DNA of 64,000 bases from Colias croceus (lineage: Eukaryota; Arthropoda; Insecta; Lepidoptera; Pieridae): the NCBI RefSeq assembly GCF_905220415.1, contig NC_059553.1, positions 2,814,501-2,878,500 on the forward strand. Reading direction: 5' to 3'. Both the position numbers and the translations under genes were made by a program. Of the stretch, positions 24,701 through 34,788 are shown in pieces. Positions within the stretch are counted from its first letter, which is position 1. Every line of letters begins with the position of its first letter. A model generated the notes under the pieces. The model was not told where the DNA came from. It made no database searches and saw only the letters and a program-made list of their open reading frames with translations.

Positions 24701-27700
24701 TACACTTGGACCCATGATTTTAGTTTTGAGTGCTGAAAAGCCAAAAATTATACTAACAAGGTATATGTAACTTTTTATAGTAATAATAAATGACGAATAA
24801 TAATGACCGACTAATACTTTTTCGTTATACGTTGAACTTATTTGCAATAGCATAGGGAAAAAATGGGGCTAGTGTTTCCAATGTTTTTGAACGCGATTAA
24901 TTCATATAAACAATGATAATATAGACCGATCGTTTTTATTCCTTGAGTTTAAAGTTTAAACGATTAAGGAGGGCTTCAGACCTGCATTTTTAAAAAAATC
25001 ACATTAAATAGCCTTTCTTTCTTTCTAAAAAGAGCTGGATCTTTTTCCAGAAAAATTCCTTAGATTAATAGTCACTTCTGTGTAAAAGTAAGCTATTGTT
25101 TATGGTACAAACCCCAGGTGCTGATGGGTCTTGTTCTTCTGTCACTGAACCTTCTACATGACTGCTGTTTTCACAAACCTCGATACCGCACTTCGGCGAC
25201 CAATATTAATTACGTCACAACCGCTACAGCTTTTATAATAACTGTTATTAACATTCTTATTTCTTCTTTTGATTCCTCTCTTATTCTGTACGAGTTTAAC
25301 TTCGATTTGTTATTATTATTGTAAAGATTTTCACACGGGACGTATCGATTTAGCGTTGAAAAATTGCTCATACGATTGCCGGATAGTAAAAATTAGTTGC
25401 TTGTAACTTATAAGTGTGAGTAATAATTATTTACTATTATTTAATTAGTCGTGTTATTTTTACAGACATTTCAATGAGTACCTACGATTTACCTACGTTT
25501 GAAAATTACAATTTTTTACATTTTTGTTTAATGCATAGCGAAAATCGAATTAATGCATAATATCACTAATAAAAAAGGTTAAATAGGTAGGCTACGTATA
25601 TAAATTCTAAAGCAATTTTATAGGTAACAAAAGCTTCTTGGGTAACAACTTCAAAAGTAAGGCCCCGTTTCCACCTGCAAGTAAACTTCTGCAAGAACTG
25701 TCCGACAGTCTGTCTGACAGCAGCTTGCATGTGTAAACTCGGCGTTTCCACCTGCAAGTAGACTTGCAAGTTGCTGTCAGACAGACTGTCGGACACTTCT
25801 CGCGGAAGTTTTCTTGCAGGTGGAAACGCGGCCTAAGGATAAAAAAAATGTTAACTAAGTAGGTAGTACCTAGGTAGGTTCTTATTTTGTCTTTGGTCGT
25901 TTCAATTATACTTATAATAATTCAAAATTCCAATTTTAACCTAATAGACCGTACCTTACACTTAGTTATAAGTAGATATGTGGTAGATATAGATTTGTTC
26001 TGTCATTAATTCAAATAAGCTAACTTATAATAGGTATGAACTTTAAAAATATTTAATTCTTCATTCATCGAAATTAATTTTTGCAATAACTTAAAATTTT
26101 ACAAAATTGTTTTAGCTTTTGGTCGGCTTATTGTTTGTTGTAATCGGCGGAATGGACTTGAACAACCACGACGACCAACCCTCTGCTGTCATCCTGAATG
26201 ACGTCATCGTGATTTTCATTTTCGTCATATCCGTCGTTAATATTGTCATTTCCGGTTTTGGTATCGAGTATTCCAATAATCCGTTGGTTTTAGAACGATT
26301 AAAGTATGTCAATATTGAATACTTAAAAAGATTTAATGCTTCAAGCTAAAAAAGTGGGTTTCACACCACACGCAATGCTCTTTGTTACAACCGTTTTCCT
26401 TGAATAATGAATAAGCAAATTAACTAATTATTTTGCTATTCAAATATGTATTTACAAAAATAAATAAATACATACTTTCAATTGCAAAAAGAAAGCGTAT
26501 TTTACGTAGGTAACGAGATAGATACTATAAGGTATCTACTATACTTATATAATACAAGCCTGACTAAAAATACGGTTGTATTTATTTTAAAATTTTGAAG
26601 TTAAAATTAAATTACATTAAAATGTTCATGTTTAATTTTAGAACGGATAGAAAGCAATTTGGGAATTACGTAAACATAGTCACTTAGCTAATTCTATGTA
26701 GGTAATATTATTAGTTGAACAGCGTTGACTGTTTAAAACTGGCTGAAGCGTTGTTAGAAACAGTCACACTATACCTACTTAATATTATAAAGCTCAGGAG
26801 TTTGTTTGTTTGAACGCGCTAATCTCGGGAACTACTGGTCCGATTTGAAAAATTATTTTGGTAATCGGTGTGTTTGATTCGCTAAGACCAACAGGATTAC
26901 AGGAGCGGGGCAATGCGGGTGAAACCGCAAAGAACAGCTAGTTTCTAATATTATGTGCAAATAAGCTAGCATTAACTTTATTCCGGCTCCTTCCTTGTTC
27001 TGAATACCTACTAAGTTTGTAGTTTGCTTGTTTTACAAAATTATCTACAATTTGCATTGAGGTATTATTACTACGTATAGAGAGGACACCACGAACAAAA
27101 TTGTGCGACAAGTGCGGCGGCGCGTGTGGGCTAGTGAGTCATACACTTTGTACATATTTTGCCTCCTATTACTTATAAATTAAAACCAATCAATGTAACA
27201 AAAAAAAAATGGTTTGAGACGATTGACTCTAACCCGTGTTACAAATAGTGTAGTAGCGATGTCCTCTCTAGTACGTGTACATAGTAACTCAATGACAAAT
27301 TGCAATTTTAAAATATGTTCAAATCGGTTTTTGATGCAGGTAAGCGCAGGCATCATAACTCTAGTAATATCTTCTTTGAATGCAGACAATTATAAACAAA
27401 AGAAGATTGCCAATTGGCTATACCACATCTCTGTTGGTCTGATGACAGGGGTCATATTTTGTGACGTCATCAAAATGAACTTTGGTCTCGACCCTGCTCT
27501 AACGGAGCACGATTTCTTTGGGAATAATTCAGTGCTAAATACAATTTTGGGAAAGAATTAAGTACCTACTTAAATGTTGTAAATTGTTCATTAAAACCCT
27601 TGTTTTAATAATGTTAATGATATAAGTAATTAGTATTACAGCTTTATACAACTTTATTCAAAATATACAATTACAGTTGGTTCAAATTTTTTGAATTACA

Positions 27701-28584
27701 TTTAACGAACTTATAAGCTAAGTAGGTATATAATATTCGGATTTATATTATGTACGTTACATGTGTACCTGTATATACTACTTATACCTACCGAATGTAG
27801 TTATATTTTAATTTCAGTAAGTATCTAAAGTATTTTTCATTATATTATATAAGTAATAAATAATAATTCTTGGTTAGTATTTCCGTCACTGTAACACTAT
27901 TATTTAATAAGCACTTTCTGCTCTTTAAGCATTATTAACGGTATAAACCTGTATTATATCGGCCATTTATTATCGATTTTGGAAATGTAATTCTTAGACG
28001 TACGTTTAATAAATTATTAGAACTTATGTAGTTAACAATGAAAAAATAAAATTAGAATCAATTTGCTTAGTGTTTGAAATAAGTACAGACATTGACGTGG
28101 CTAATTTAAAGTATTTATCCAGATTGTATTTAAGACAGATTAATAAAATAATTGTTCACCTCATTTAAGTCATTTATGCGTGTGTGATATGAACAAAGTA
28201 TTCAATTAAGTACCTAATAGTACTTAAGTAGGTACTCTAGATTTAATTATGCACCCGTAATTATTGCACGTTTATGTTTATAGATCTAGGTTATATTTTA
28301 TATTTGGTTGCCTTTATTTTTGTGTTTTGTTTGATTTTATTATTTTTATTTTTTATTTTTGTTTTTGTTTTTTATAGGTCTTATCTGCCGTTGGTTCAGT
28401 AATTCTTGGTTTCATTTTCGACATCAATCACCAGCCTCACCACCGTCGAGCGGAAATATTGAATAATCTATATCTGGGTACTAAAACTATTAGTACAACA
28501 GTAAATGTGATGATTTCTGTATTTTATTCCCTTGACGTATCGGCAAATGTGCCAACCCTAAATACTACACTGAACGCCATATAG
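21787..28584 (+). CDS. Ninjurin family membrane protein with four alternative terminal exons
   Basis: Exon 1 (21787-21894 or 21891) encodes a 35-36 residue polar N-terminus starting MADEKSGKSS. Exon 2 (24496-24672, 59 codons, AG and GT borders, phase 0 on both sides) encodes the ninjurin signature: NRYATKKTVAQG, then an amphipathic LLDIALLTSNASQLKYILQ helix, then the first part of a membrane helix ending in LQ. Four later exons (25118-25324, 26116-26349, 27340-27561, 28378-28584) each follow an AG acceptor in phase 0, complete that membrane helix, add a short polar linker and a second membrane helix, and end in their own stop. Predicted products are about 163, 172, 168 and 163 residues. Ninjurins are plasma-membrane proteins that mediate adhesion and, on clustering, membrane rupture in lytic cell death. 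Intron 1 contains a pogo-like element and other repeat fragments. Confidence 0.85.
22595..23916 (+). mobile_element. pogo-like element with GCGGGC/GGCC repeats
   Basis: Ends GGGGAAGGAGGCCTAAAG and CTTTGGGCCCACTTCCCC are inverted and flanked by TA (22593-22594, 23917-23918), as in Tc1/mariner-pogo elements. Internal copies of AAAGCGGGCA-type motifs lie near both ends (22968-23015 and 23650-23735), resembling transposase binding sites. It carries the broken Psq-HTH transposase remnant. Located in intron 1 of the ninjurin gene. Confidence 0.78.
23071..23238 (+). pseudogene. Broken pogo-type transposase remnant with Psq-like helix-turn-helix
   Basis: A 55-codon frame begins right after a TTTCAG acceptor-like tract. 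It has the Psq/CENP-B N-terminal HTH pattern: MREVQELGKPVKKVATKYG then IPRTTLQRHL. The frame stops, but the next ~110 bases continue the transposase in other frames (EQDMELLEYVDSLFYGLSKQ), so it is frameshifted. It lies inside the terminal-inverted-repeat element at 22595-23916. The DDE catalytic part is absent. Confidence 0.7.
24041..24130 (-). mobile_element. Helitron 3' end fragment
   Basis: AAGCTTCCGCCCACGACTTTG resembles the minus-strand end of Helitron family A/D but the terminal CTAG has decayed to CTTG. Only the end remains. Confidence 0.45.
24389..24443 (+). mobile_element. Fragment of the AACCGACTTC element
   Basis: About 55 bases nearly identical to the start of the 17461-18209 insert (AACCGACTTC, GGAGGAGG, TTCGGCCGG). 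It lies about 50 bases upstream of ninjurin exon 2. Confidence 0.65.
25118..25324 (+). CDS. Ninjurin alternative terminal exon A
   Basis: The exon starts after a CCCCAG acceptor and runs 68 codons to a TAA. It begins VLMGLVLLSLNLLHD, completing the first membrane helix, then has a basic linker with two Cys (CCFHKPRYR) and a second membrane helix (FIITVINILISSF). The tail is hydrophobic and Leu-rich. The VINILISSF core aligns by eye with the family's VNIxIxxFG. A possible AATAAA lies at 25568. It could be used in a cell-type-specific isoform; usage cannot be seen from DNA. Confidence 0.75.
   Translation: MLMGLVLLSLNLLHDCCFHKPRYRTSATNINYVTTATAFIITVINILISSFDSSLILYEFNFDLLLLL
25661..25833. mobile_element. 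Harbinger-type MITE, 173 bp
   Basis: TAA flanks both sides. Inverted ends GGCCCCGTTTCCACCTGCAA and its complement continue through GTCCGACAGTCTGTCTGACAG, so almost the whole element folds. The 3-bp TAA duplication fits PIF/Harbinger. It lies in ninjurin's last-intron region between terminal exons A and B. Confidence 0.75.
26116..26349 (+). CDS. Ninjurin alternative terminal exon B (most canonical)
   Basis: The exon follows a TTTTAG acceptor and encodes 77 residues plus stop. It gives LLVGLLFVVIGGMDLNN, a linker and then a second membrane helix with SVVNIVISGFG, the closest match of the four to the usual ninjurin C-terminal helix. A 25-residue polar tail follows. AATAAA is present near 26460. 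If only one of the four exons were the ancestral one, this would be my choice. Confidence 0.82.
   Translation, partial: LLVGLLFVVIGGMDLNNHDDQPSAVILNDVIVIFIFVISVVNIVISGFGIEYSNNPLVLERLKYVNIEYLKRFNASS
26771..26941 (+). mobile_element. Short Helitron (family B)
   Basis: Contains AATATTATAAAGCTCAGGAG, the GTTTGTTTGAACGCGCTAAT block and an end AACAGCTAG|T. It lies between ninjurin terminal exons B and C. Confidence 0.7.
27340..27561 (+). CDS. Ninjurin alternative terminal exon C
   Basis: The exon follows a GATGCAG acceptor and encodes 73 residues plus stop. It starts VSAGIITLVISSLNADN, has a Lys-rich linker (YKQKKIANW) and a second membrane helix around VGLMTGVIFCDVIKMNFG, then a polar tail. The first six bases (GTAAGC) look like a splice donor directly behind the acceptor AG, so a zero-length or recursive splice site is conceivable. 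AATAAA is near 27856. It is more diverged than exon B but keeps the same phase, length and layout. Confidence 0.72.
   Translation, partial: VSAGIITLVISSLNADNYKQKKIANWLYHISVGLMTGVIFCDVIKMNFGLDPALTEHDFFGNNSVLNTILGKN
28378..28584 (+). CDS. Ninjurin alternative terminal exon D
   Basis: A strong T-rich tract ending TTTATAG precedes the exon, which encodes 68 residues plus stop. It starts VLSAVGSVILGFIFDINHQ, has a His/Arg-rich linker and a second helix containing TTVNVMISVF, matching the family VNxxIxxF core. The tail is polar. AATAAA lies near 29200, leaving a long 3' UTR. Confidence 0.75.
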   Translation, partial: VLSAVGSVILGFIFDINHQPHHRRAEILNNLYLGTKTISTTVNVMISVFYSLDVSANVPTLNTTLNAI

Positions 28585-29308
28585 CTGACATTCTTTGTTT
28601 TAAATTTCGTTTTGTATTGTTCAATAATTTAGATTGTGCCAAATAATTAATATAATAACTTAATTGGCGAAGTAGGTACCTAATATAGAAATTTCAAAAT
28701 TATTCAGTTATTTTCACAATTGTTTCATTATACTTTTTGCTTTTTACTTTAAATTATGTTATAGCTTTCAATGTTCAAGCTTTATTTCATATAATAATAT
28801 TATATAGTAGTAGGTGAATAAGGGACACATTATAATATACCTACTTAACGAAATAATTTTGTTTTACTCTTGATTTCTTGAAAATAACTATACCTTTCAA
28901 TGTTGTAAACTTTGAAAGATAATATTGTCTAAAGCTCTATTTTTCTTTGCAATTAAGTACCTACTACCTATGTAGGAATGCAGATATCACTAAGTTAACA
29001 AAATTAAGTTTAAAAGGACCGTTATATCTTTAAATATGTAGGGCCCACCGCTGTCTACGTAGTTTTTGTGGATAACAATCTCTCTATAAATATTTTTGAT
29101 TCTAAAGCACTGTTCTTTTTTTGTTACTTACATAACTACTTATATAATTATTGTGACTTTGTATAAAACCATTTGCAATAATATATTTAATATAATATGT
29201 AAATAAACTATCCAAACTAAAATTGTTCTTTCATTTTATTGTGATTTAAATATTACATATTAATAAATCAACCTCCAAATCATCATCCAGTCAATTTGAA
29301 CTTGTATA

Positions 29309-30025
29309 TGTCGCAGGCAAATTGTATTATTTCGCCGTTTTCAAATGATCGGCATTTTGTAAAATGCATAAGGCTGGTTGCAGAGCTTGACCGACCATCA
29401 GTGCGTACGTCAGTCGCGCTTGTCATATGTATTTTTTTTTTTTTTTTAATATTTAATGGCCTGGTTACGAGACCTTTAAGCCAGGAAATTCATAAAACCG
29501 TTTATAGAGTACGTTTCACGAAAGAGTTCCCCTGCCGTTATGTTGGCATACCTGACTGTCAAAAACGAAAATATTTTTTTTAATCAAAAATGACAGAGAA
29601 AATATTCTCCTTTCTTCCTAGCCTTATCCCGTATCTTACGGGGTCGGTTGCCTAGAAAGGAGAATATTTAGACCGAATATTTAGATTAGACCGACCATAC
29701 GCACGCGTATTGTCATGCGCATTAGTGTCATAGTCATACAATTGTTGATGCGTATCGTCAGGACCGACGGTACGCACTGACGGTCGGTCAAGCTCTGCAA
29801 CCAGCCTAAGATTTACTTTTTCCAAAATTCTACAAAAAAAAGACGGTCGCGAGCCGACGGAGCCCCATTTCGCGGGGCTCCTATTTCTGTGTAGTTAAAA
29901 AAAACACAAACCTAACTTAACCCACCCCCACCAAATCAAAAACTTCTGATTACGAATTCTTGACATATTACAAAATGCCAAGCGTTTGTAAACGGCGAAA
30001 TAATACAATAATTTGACTGCGACAT
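29309..30025. mobile_element. TIR element with GTCGCAG ends, carrying a nested MITE
   Basis: GTCGCAGGCAAATTGTATTA at the left matches the reverse complement GTCGCAGTCAAATTATTGTA at the right, continuing into TTATTTCGCCGTTT. It contains the MITE 29372-29805. Its right end almost touches the next transposon at 30028. Confidence 0.6.
29372..29805. mobile_element. Harbinger-type MITE with GGCTGGTTGCAGAGC ends
   Basis: Inverted ends GGCTGGTTGCAGAGCTTGAC with TAA on each side (29369-29371, 29806-29808). It is nested in the GTCGCAG element. The inner part has a second inverted segment (GTGCGTAC, ACGCACTGA). Confidence 0.75.
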
Positions 30026-30027
30026 TA

Positions 30028-31136
30028 CCGTCAAACGGGGTGAATAGGCACAGAATTGAACTTTGAACACATTTATCACCATTAATTCCTGAAAATATTG
30101 TATTGATTTTGGTATTAAAACTTGAGTCGCATTCTGAATATTCTTAAGAAATTTACAATAAATCATGAAAAGCATCCAGTTTAAATTATTTCTTAAAATT
30201 ATAGGTCGTCCCTATTCAAACACAATATGGGGTCAATAGGGACGGTTATTGGCATTATAGGGAAAAACCGTTAGGGCTGTCACAATTTTGTTAGTATAAT
30301 TATTATTTAGGCAAGTAGGTATAAAATTATTAAACGCATTTTGGTGCGTGCGTTTTGTGTGTGGCACACATTGCGCCGCACGCCAAGATGAGTTGAAGGA
30401 TCATGTATTTAGTGTCAAGAATGAATTAAAGTACCTAAATTTATGGTTTAGGGACTTAAATTAAAGCATAATTATGTACAAATAAATAGGCATATTCTTC
30501 AAAATATTAACATGATTTTAATTGTGTCGGGTATATGAATTAAAAATGTTAAATTACATCGCGAGTACCTACAAGCTTTTTTAAACGACTTCATAAATCA
30601 AGTGACAACCCTGTTCCTATAGTCCCTTTACTGTCTCTTGACAAACTGCATCGTCTCTATTTATTAAATATGGCGTCCCTATTGACCCCCCAGTCGTACC
30701 TAAAAACCCCCAACGCATACCTAAAAACCTCTTATTATGTAAATAAATTCTTGCTCTTAATAAAATATAATTTTACGATATTAAAGCTTTTCAATTGTCC
30801 TTACAATACGTTATACAGGCTCTAGAATAAACACCAATTACGTAGATAGTCGTTATGATATTAATTTAACCACAAAAACAACGAAACTTTTTAAAATTAC
30901 AGACACTTCGATAGCAGGTAGTTCAAAGACGAAACTTCAGAATAATGTTTTGACAATTTATTTCTAACTTTACGTCAAATAAAAGTTACCAGTTTAAAAA
31001 ATAACTATTCTATATTGAATTCTTGCCATTTTATAGGCTATGGTTAATCAATGATCAGAGTAATCATTACCGTGAAAATTTGAATCCCAATTTTTACCCT
31101 ATTCACCCCACGATCCCTATTCACCCCGTTTGACGG
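30028..31136. mobile_element. Tc1/mariner-type element with CCGTCAAACGGGG ends
   Basis: CCGTCAAACGGGGTGAATAG at the left is mirrored at the right end, with TA on both sides (30026-30027, 31137-31138). Inner repeats such as CCTATTCACCCC and GGGGTCAATAGGGACG recur near both ends. It is 1109 bp, with no transposase frame seen. It ends about 445 bases before the Dhpr start codon. Confidence 0.78.
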
Positions 31137-31581
31137 TATATATCGACAACTTACAGTAGACAACAGGATTTCTATCTGTTTTGAATTTGACATTGACATT
31201 GACATTTGTCAGCTGATTGATGATTCCAATATTTTGCAGGTGTTATTTTGAACAAAAAATATAGGTAATATAGTAAAAACACTAGTTTTAATTATGATAA
31301 ATTGAATGAATCAAATATCATAATTCAGAACCAATTCAAAATAATAGATTATTGAAATTGACAGCGTCGGCTAACGTTTGGCATAAATTTACTTTCACTC
31401 CAGAGTGTGGTTTGACATTCACGAATTTAGATAGCAAGTGATCTATAAAGTACTTTATTACGGCCACAACTTGATAAAAAGTGATAACGTCACCATCGAG
31501 GTCAACGCGACGCGATAGCAACTTCAGAACGATTCTCACAATTTAGTTGTCTCAAAGTTTCCATACAGTTAAGACGTTACA

Positions 31582-32286
31582 ATGGCGAGTGGCAGAATTG
31601 TAGTTTACGGCGGCCGTGGAGCACTCGGCTCGGCTTGCGTTAATCACTTCAAGAACGCCAACTTCTGGGTCGCCAATATCGATCTCAGTTCAAACGACAA
31701 AGCTGACGTGAACATCACCGTTCCTAAAGAGGGTACCTGGCTCCAACAAGAGGAGCACGTTGTGAACGAGTTGGGGGCTGCGTTACAAGGTCAGAAAGTG
31801 AATGCTGTGATTTGCGTAGCTGGAGGCTGGGCTGGCGGTAACGCGGCCAAGGACCTGAGCAAGCAAGCTGATTTGATGTGGAGGCAATCTGTATGGAGCT
31901 CGACTATCGCGGCGACGCTAGCGTCAAAATATTTGGCACCAGGCGGTTTGCTTGCACTCACAGGAGCTAAGGCAGCATTGGAAGGCACTCCTGGTATGAT
32001 TGGTTATGGAATGGCTAAAGGAGCAGTTCACCAACTCACAAAATCCCTTGGTGCTAAAGACTCTGGCTTACCAGACAATTCTCTTGCTGTAGCAATATTG
32101 CCTGTTACTTTGGACACTGAAATGAACAGGAAATGGATGCCTAAAGCTGATTTTGGTACCTGGACCCCCTTAAGCTATGTTGCGCAGCTGTTTGATAAAT
32201 GGATCAAGGGTGAAGACAGGCCTGTCAGTGGAAGCTTAGTAGCGCTGGTCACAAAGGACAATGTCACTGAACTTATTGTTCAGTAA
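31582..32286 (+). CDS. Dhpr: Dihydropteridine reductase (QDPR), intronless
   Basis: A single 234-residue frame encodes a short-chain dehydrogenase/reductase of the dihydropteridine reductase type. The enzyme uses NADH to reduce quinonoid dihydrobiopterin back to tetrahydrobiopterin, the cofactor of the aromatic amino acid hydroxylases; it is cytosolic. The N-terminal GGRGALG nucleotide-binding loop is at residues 10-16, the AGGWAGGNA stretch is near 80-90, and the catalytic YGMAK (Tyr142, Lys146) fits the family's Y-x3-K pair. The length is close to the usual 235-245. AATAAA is at 32574. The frame has no introns, whereas vertebrate orthologues have several; it is intact, so it is either a natural single-exon gene or an old functional retrocopy. 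Confidence 0.93.
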   Translation: MASGRIVVYGGRGALGSACVNHFKNANFWVANIDLSSNDKADVNITVPKEGTWLQQEEHVVNELGAALQGQKVNAVICVAGGWAGGNAAKDLSKQADLMWRQSVWSSTIAATLASKYLAPGGLLALTGAKAALEGTPGMIGYGMAKGAVHQLTKSLGAKDSGLPDNSLAVAILPVTLDTEMNRKWMPKADFGTWTPLSYVAQLFDKWIKGEDRPVSGSLVALVTKDNVTELIVQ

Positions 32287-32707
32287 TCCTGATATTAAAG
32301 AATAACTGAATGGAACTAAAGGTTCTGAGAAAAGGCCAAAAATGACAAAAGTATTGCAATATTTAAAAACAGAGATTATATGTAACTTATGTGATTAGGA
32401 ACAAGTTTTTTTGCCGTGAATGTCTTTCCATTAGTTTGTAATTATTGCTCAGTTTTAGAGCTTCTGTCTGATATTGTTTAATGTAAGTTAAATAGGGGAA
32501 CAATCTCATATTTATTAATGTTAAGCGCAAATATATGAATATATTATCTACTGTGTACTTTGAATATACAAGTAATAAATGTTGTTTGGGCATTATTTAT
32601 TGTTTTTAATAAATTCCTGTAACACAAAAATTAATCACCTAAACTACCTTCAAGTAACTGTGATATTGCAAAACCAGAAATATTTTATTCATTAGTGGTA
32701 TTAAAAT

Positions 32708-32753
32708 ATTTTACACAATTTCATAACTGATAAATGAGTTATGAAATTGTGTA
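32708..32753. repeat. Small perfect hairpin
   Basis: ACACAATTTCATAACT is followed after a 10-base loop (GATAAATGAG) by its complement AGTTATGAAATTGTGT. It may be a MITE remnant or a structured RNA element. It lies 420 bases past the Dhpr stop, beyond the likely poly(A) site. Confidence 0.5.
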
Positions 32754-33317
32754 TCAATTCTATTTTCACTTTGTCATTATAATGGTGTTAAGTTAATGGA
32801 CTCATCGTTTTTCTTTACACTATTTTAATTTAGATAATTATAGATCATGATATCAAATATAATTTATACACAGAATATGATAACATTATAAGTGGGTTTT
32901 TTAAGTTAAATATTATCAGTGACCATGGTCAAGGCTATTTTTGATAGAAGTTAGCTTGGCGTCTATTACAGACATTCATTTCTTACTTGTCAACCTTCAT
33001 GTACAAGGGTAATGTTAAAATAAACTACTTAGGTATTTAAAATTGAAATAAAAATATTTTTCATTTTAATTTGAGATGAAAAATTACGCAAAAATTAATA
33101 ATAGTAATGCACAATGCTTGCAGTCGCAGATGAATGAAATGATAATGGTTTAACAAATATGCACTTATTCCTCTGACTACGCTCTACTCTGACGCTAGTT
33201 AATTCCTTTTCCCTATGGGCTATGACGTTTTTGGAAATACCTTAACATGTAAGCTTACACATAATATTAAAAATATTCCAAAAAATGTCGGTAATTCCAA
33301 TTAGTAAATTCCAATAG

Positions 33318-33318
<1 letters not shown>

Positions 33319-33362
<44 letters not shown>
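33319..33362. repeat. Homopolymer T tract
   Basis: About 44 consecutive T residues, much longer than any other in the window. It may be the poly(A) tail of a minus-strand retroposon, but no body is recognised beside it. Confidence 0.8.
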
Positions 33363-33364
<2 letters not shown>

Positions 33365-34788
33365 AGTTACCTATTTTATTTGTTTCATTTTTCCTGCTAG
33401 GCTTACTTGTACTAGGAAAATTAACGTCGAAACGAAAAAGAATATCAGCTATTTTTTTACTCTCGCCGTTTTTAGTTTTCTAAGAATTAAAAGGTTTAAT
33501 TTGATATTTTTTTGACAAAATTTAGCTTTTAATATAGCATACCTACCAGAGAAAATTTAATTGATGATATTATGTTGGTTTTTTCGGACTCAAAGTAATA
33601 TTAAAAAAATATTGGGTAAGTTTGTATTAGGCATATTATCAATATTATACTTATACCTACTCAGAGACTCATTGTGTGTGTTTAATATTAACATCATAAT
33701 GCGGTTTTAATTTTCACATATCTATTAATTAAAGTTTATTGTTCCTGGTTCTTGTATGAACACACTTTTCAAAAATAAATTGTTACCAAAAAAGTAAATA
33801 AGTACATAAATATGTATTATTAACTACAAAAATAATGAGAAAAACTGTTTGTGAAAGTAGGGAGACAGACTTAGTTGCGACTTGCGTGAAGCGTGCGATG
33901 CGTGAAAACTGAATAATATTCTACAACAATTATTTAATAATAATGTTTTTTTATCTTATTCTAAGGTGTTTTGTTACATCGGTGCAATATTCGTAGTGAG
34001 TAAATTATCGTTGGAAAAACGACGAATTTTCTCTACGTAAGAATATTTCTGAATGTTTTTTTCTTATATTATCTGAATTGTTTTTAAGGTAATTTAAATA
34101 TTTGAGTACCTTCCACTAACTATATGGATTTGGCATTGTCTAAAAATAAACAAACATAAGATACTTATCAAATTTTTTATTTCTTACATTTATTAGATAA
34201 ACTACTTACTTACAATAAAAATAATTAATGCATACTCATTACGTAGGTACCTAATTAAGTTTAACCAGAGCTCATTTTGTACGAAAAATAATGCCTACTT
34301 AATATATAAATAATTTAACACTTAGGTAATCTAATTTTACTGAACTACTGTCATCACGTTAAATAGGTACACAATTGAAAAATTTTATATGAGTATGTAC
34401 GTGGTATGTACCTACATGACATAAAACTGAAGTTTTTTGATTGTGTATTCTTACATGAAATAATTAAAAACATATTTCAAACAATTGACTGTTATATATT
34501 GTTATCAGCATTAATTAAAATAACTTAAATTAACTGACTATAATAACTATAATATTACAGCTAAAATCTCACGATAACGAACTATTTTCGTAATTATAAC
34601 AATAATTCAATAATAAATAAAAATTGTCATTTCAATAATTAACATAAAGCTTTTCGAAGCATTATTATTTTGTGTTGAAATATGAGAGACTAATTTTTTT
34701 TAGGTAGGTACACTTTATTGAGAGAAGATTGTTTTGGACCCTTAAAATAAGGTTTTTGTGTACTTTTCCTGAAGGTATGACTTTTATG

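Larger units (their letters stand above)
32580..34710. other. Gene-free AT-rich stretch between Dhpr and the chemosensory gene
   Basis: No supported exon on either strand. It contains only the hairpin at 32708 and the T tract at 33319. Confidence 0.6.

Noticed and set aside
29296..29583. 95-residue + frame
   Set aside because: It spans the ends of two nested transposons; no domain.
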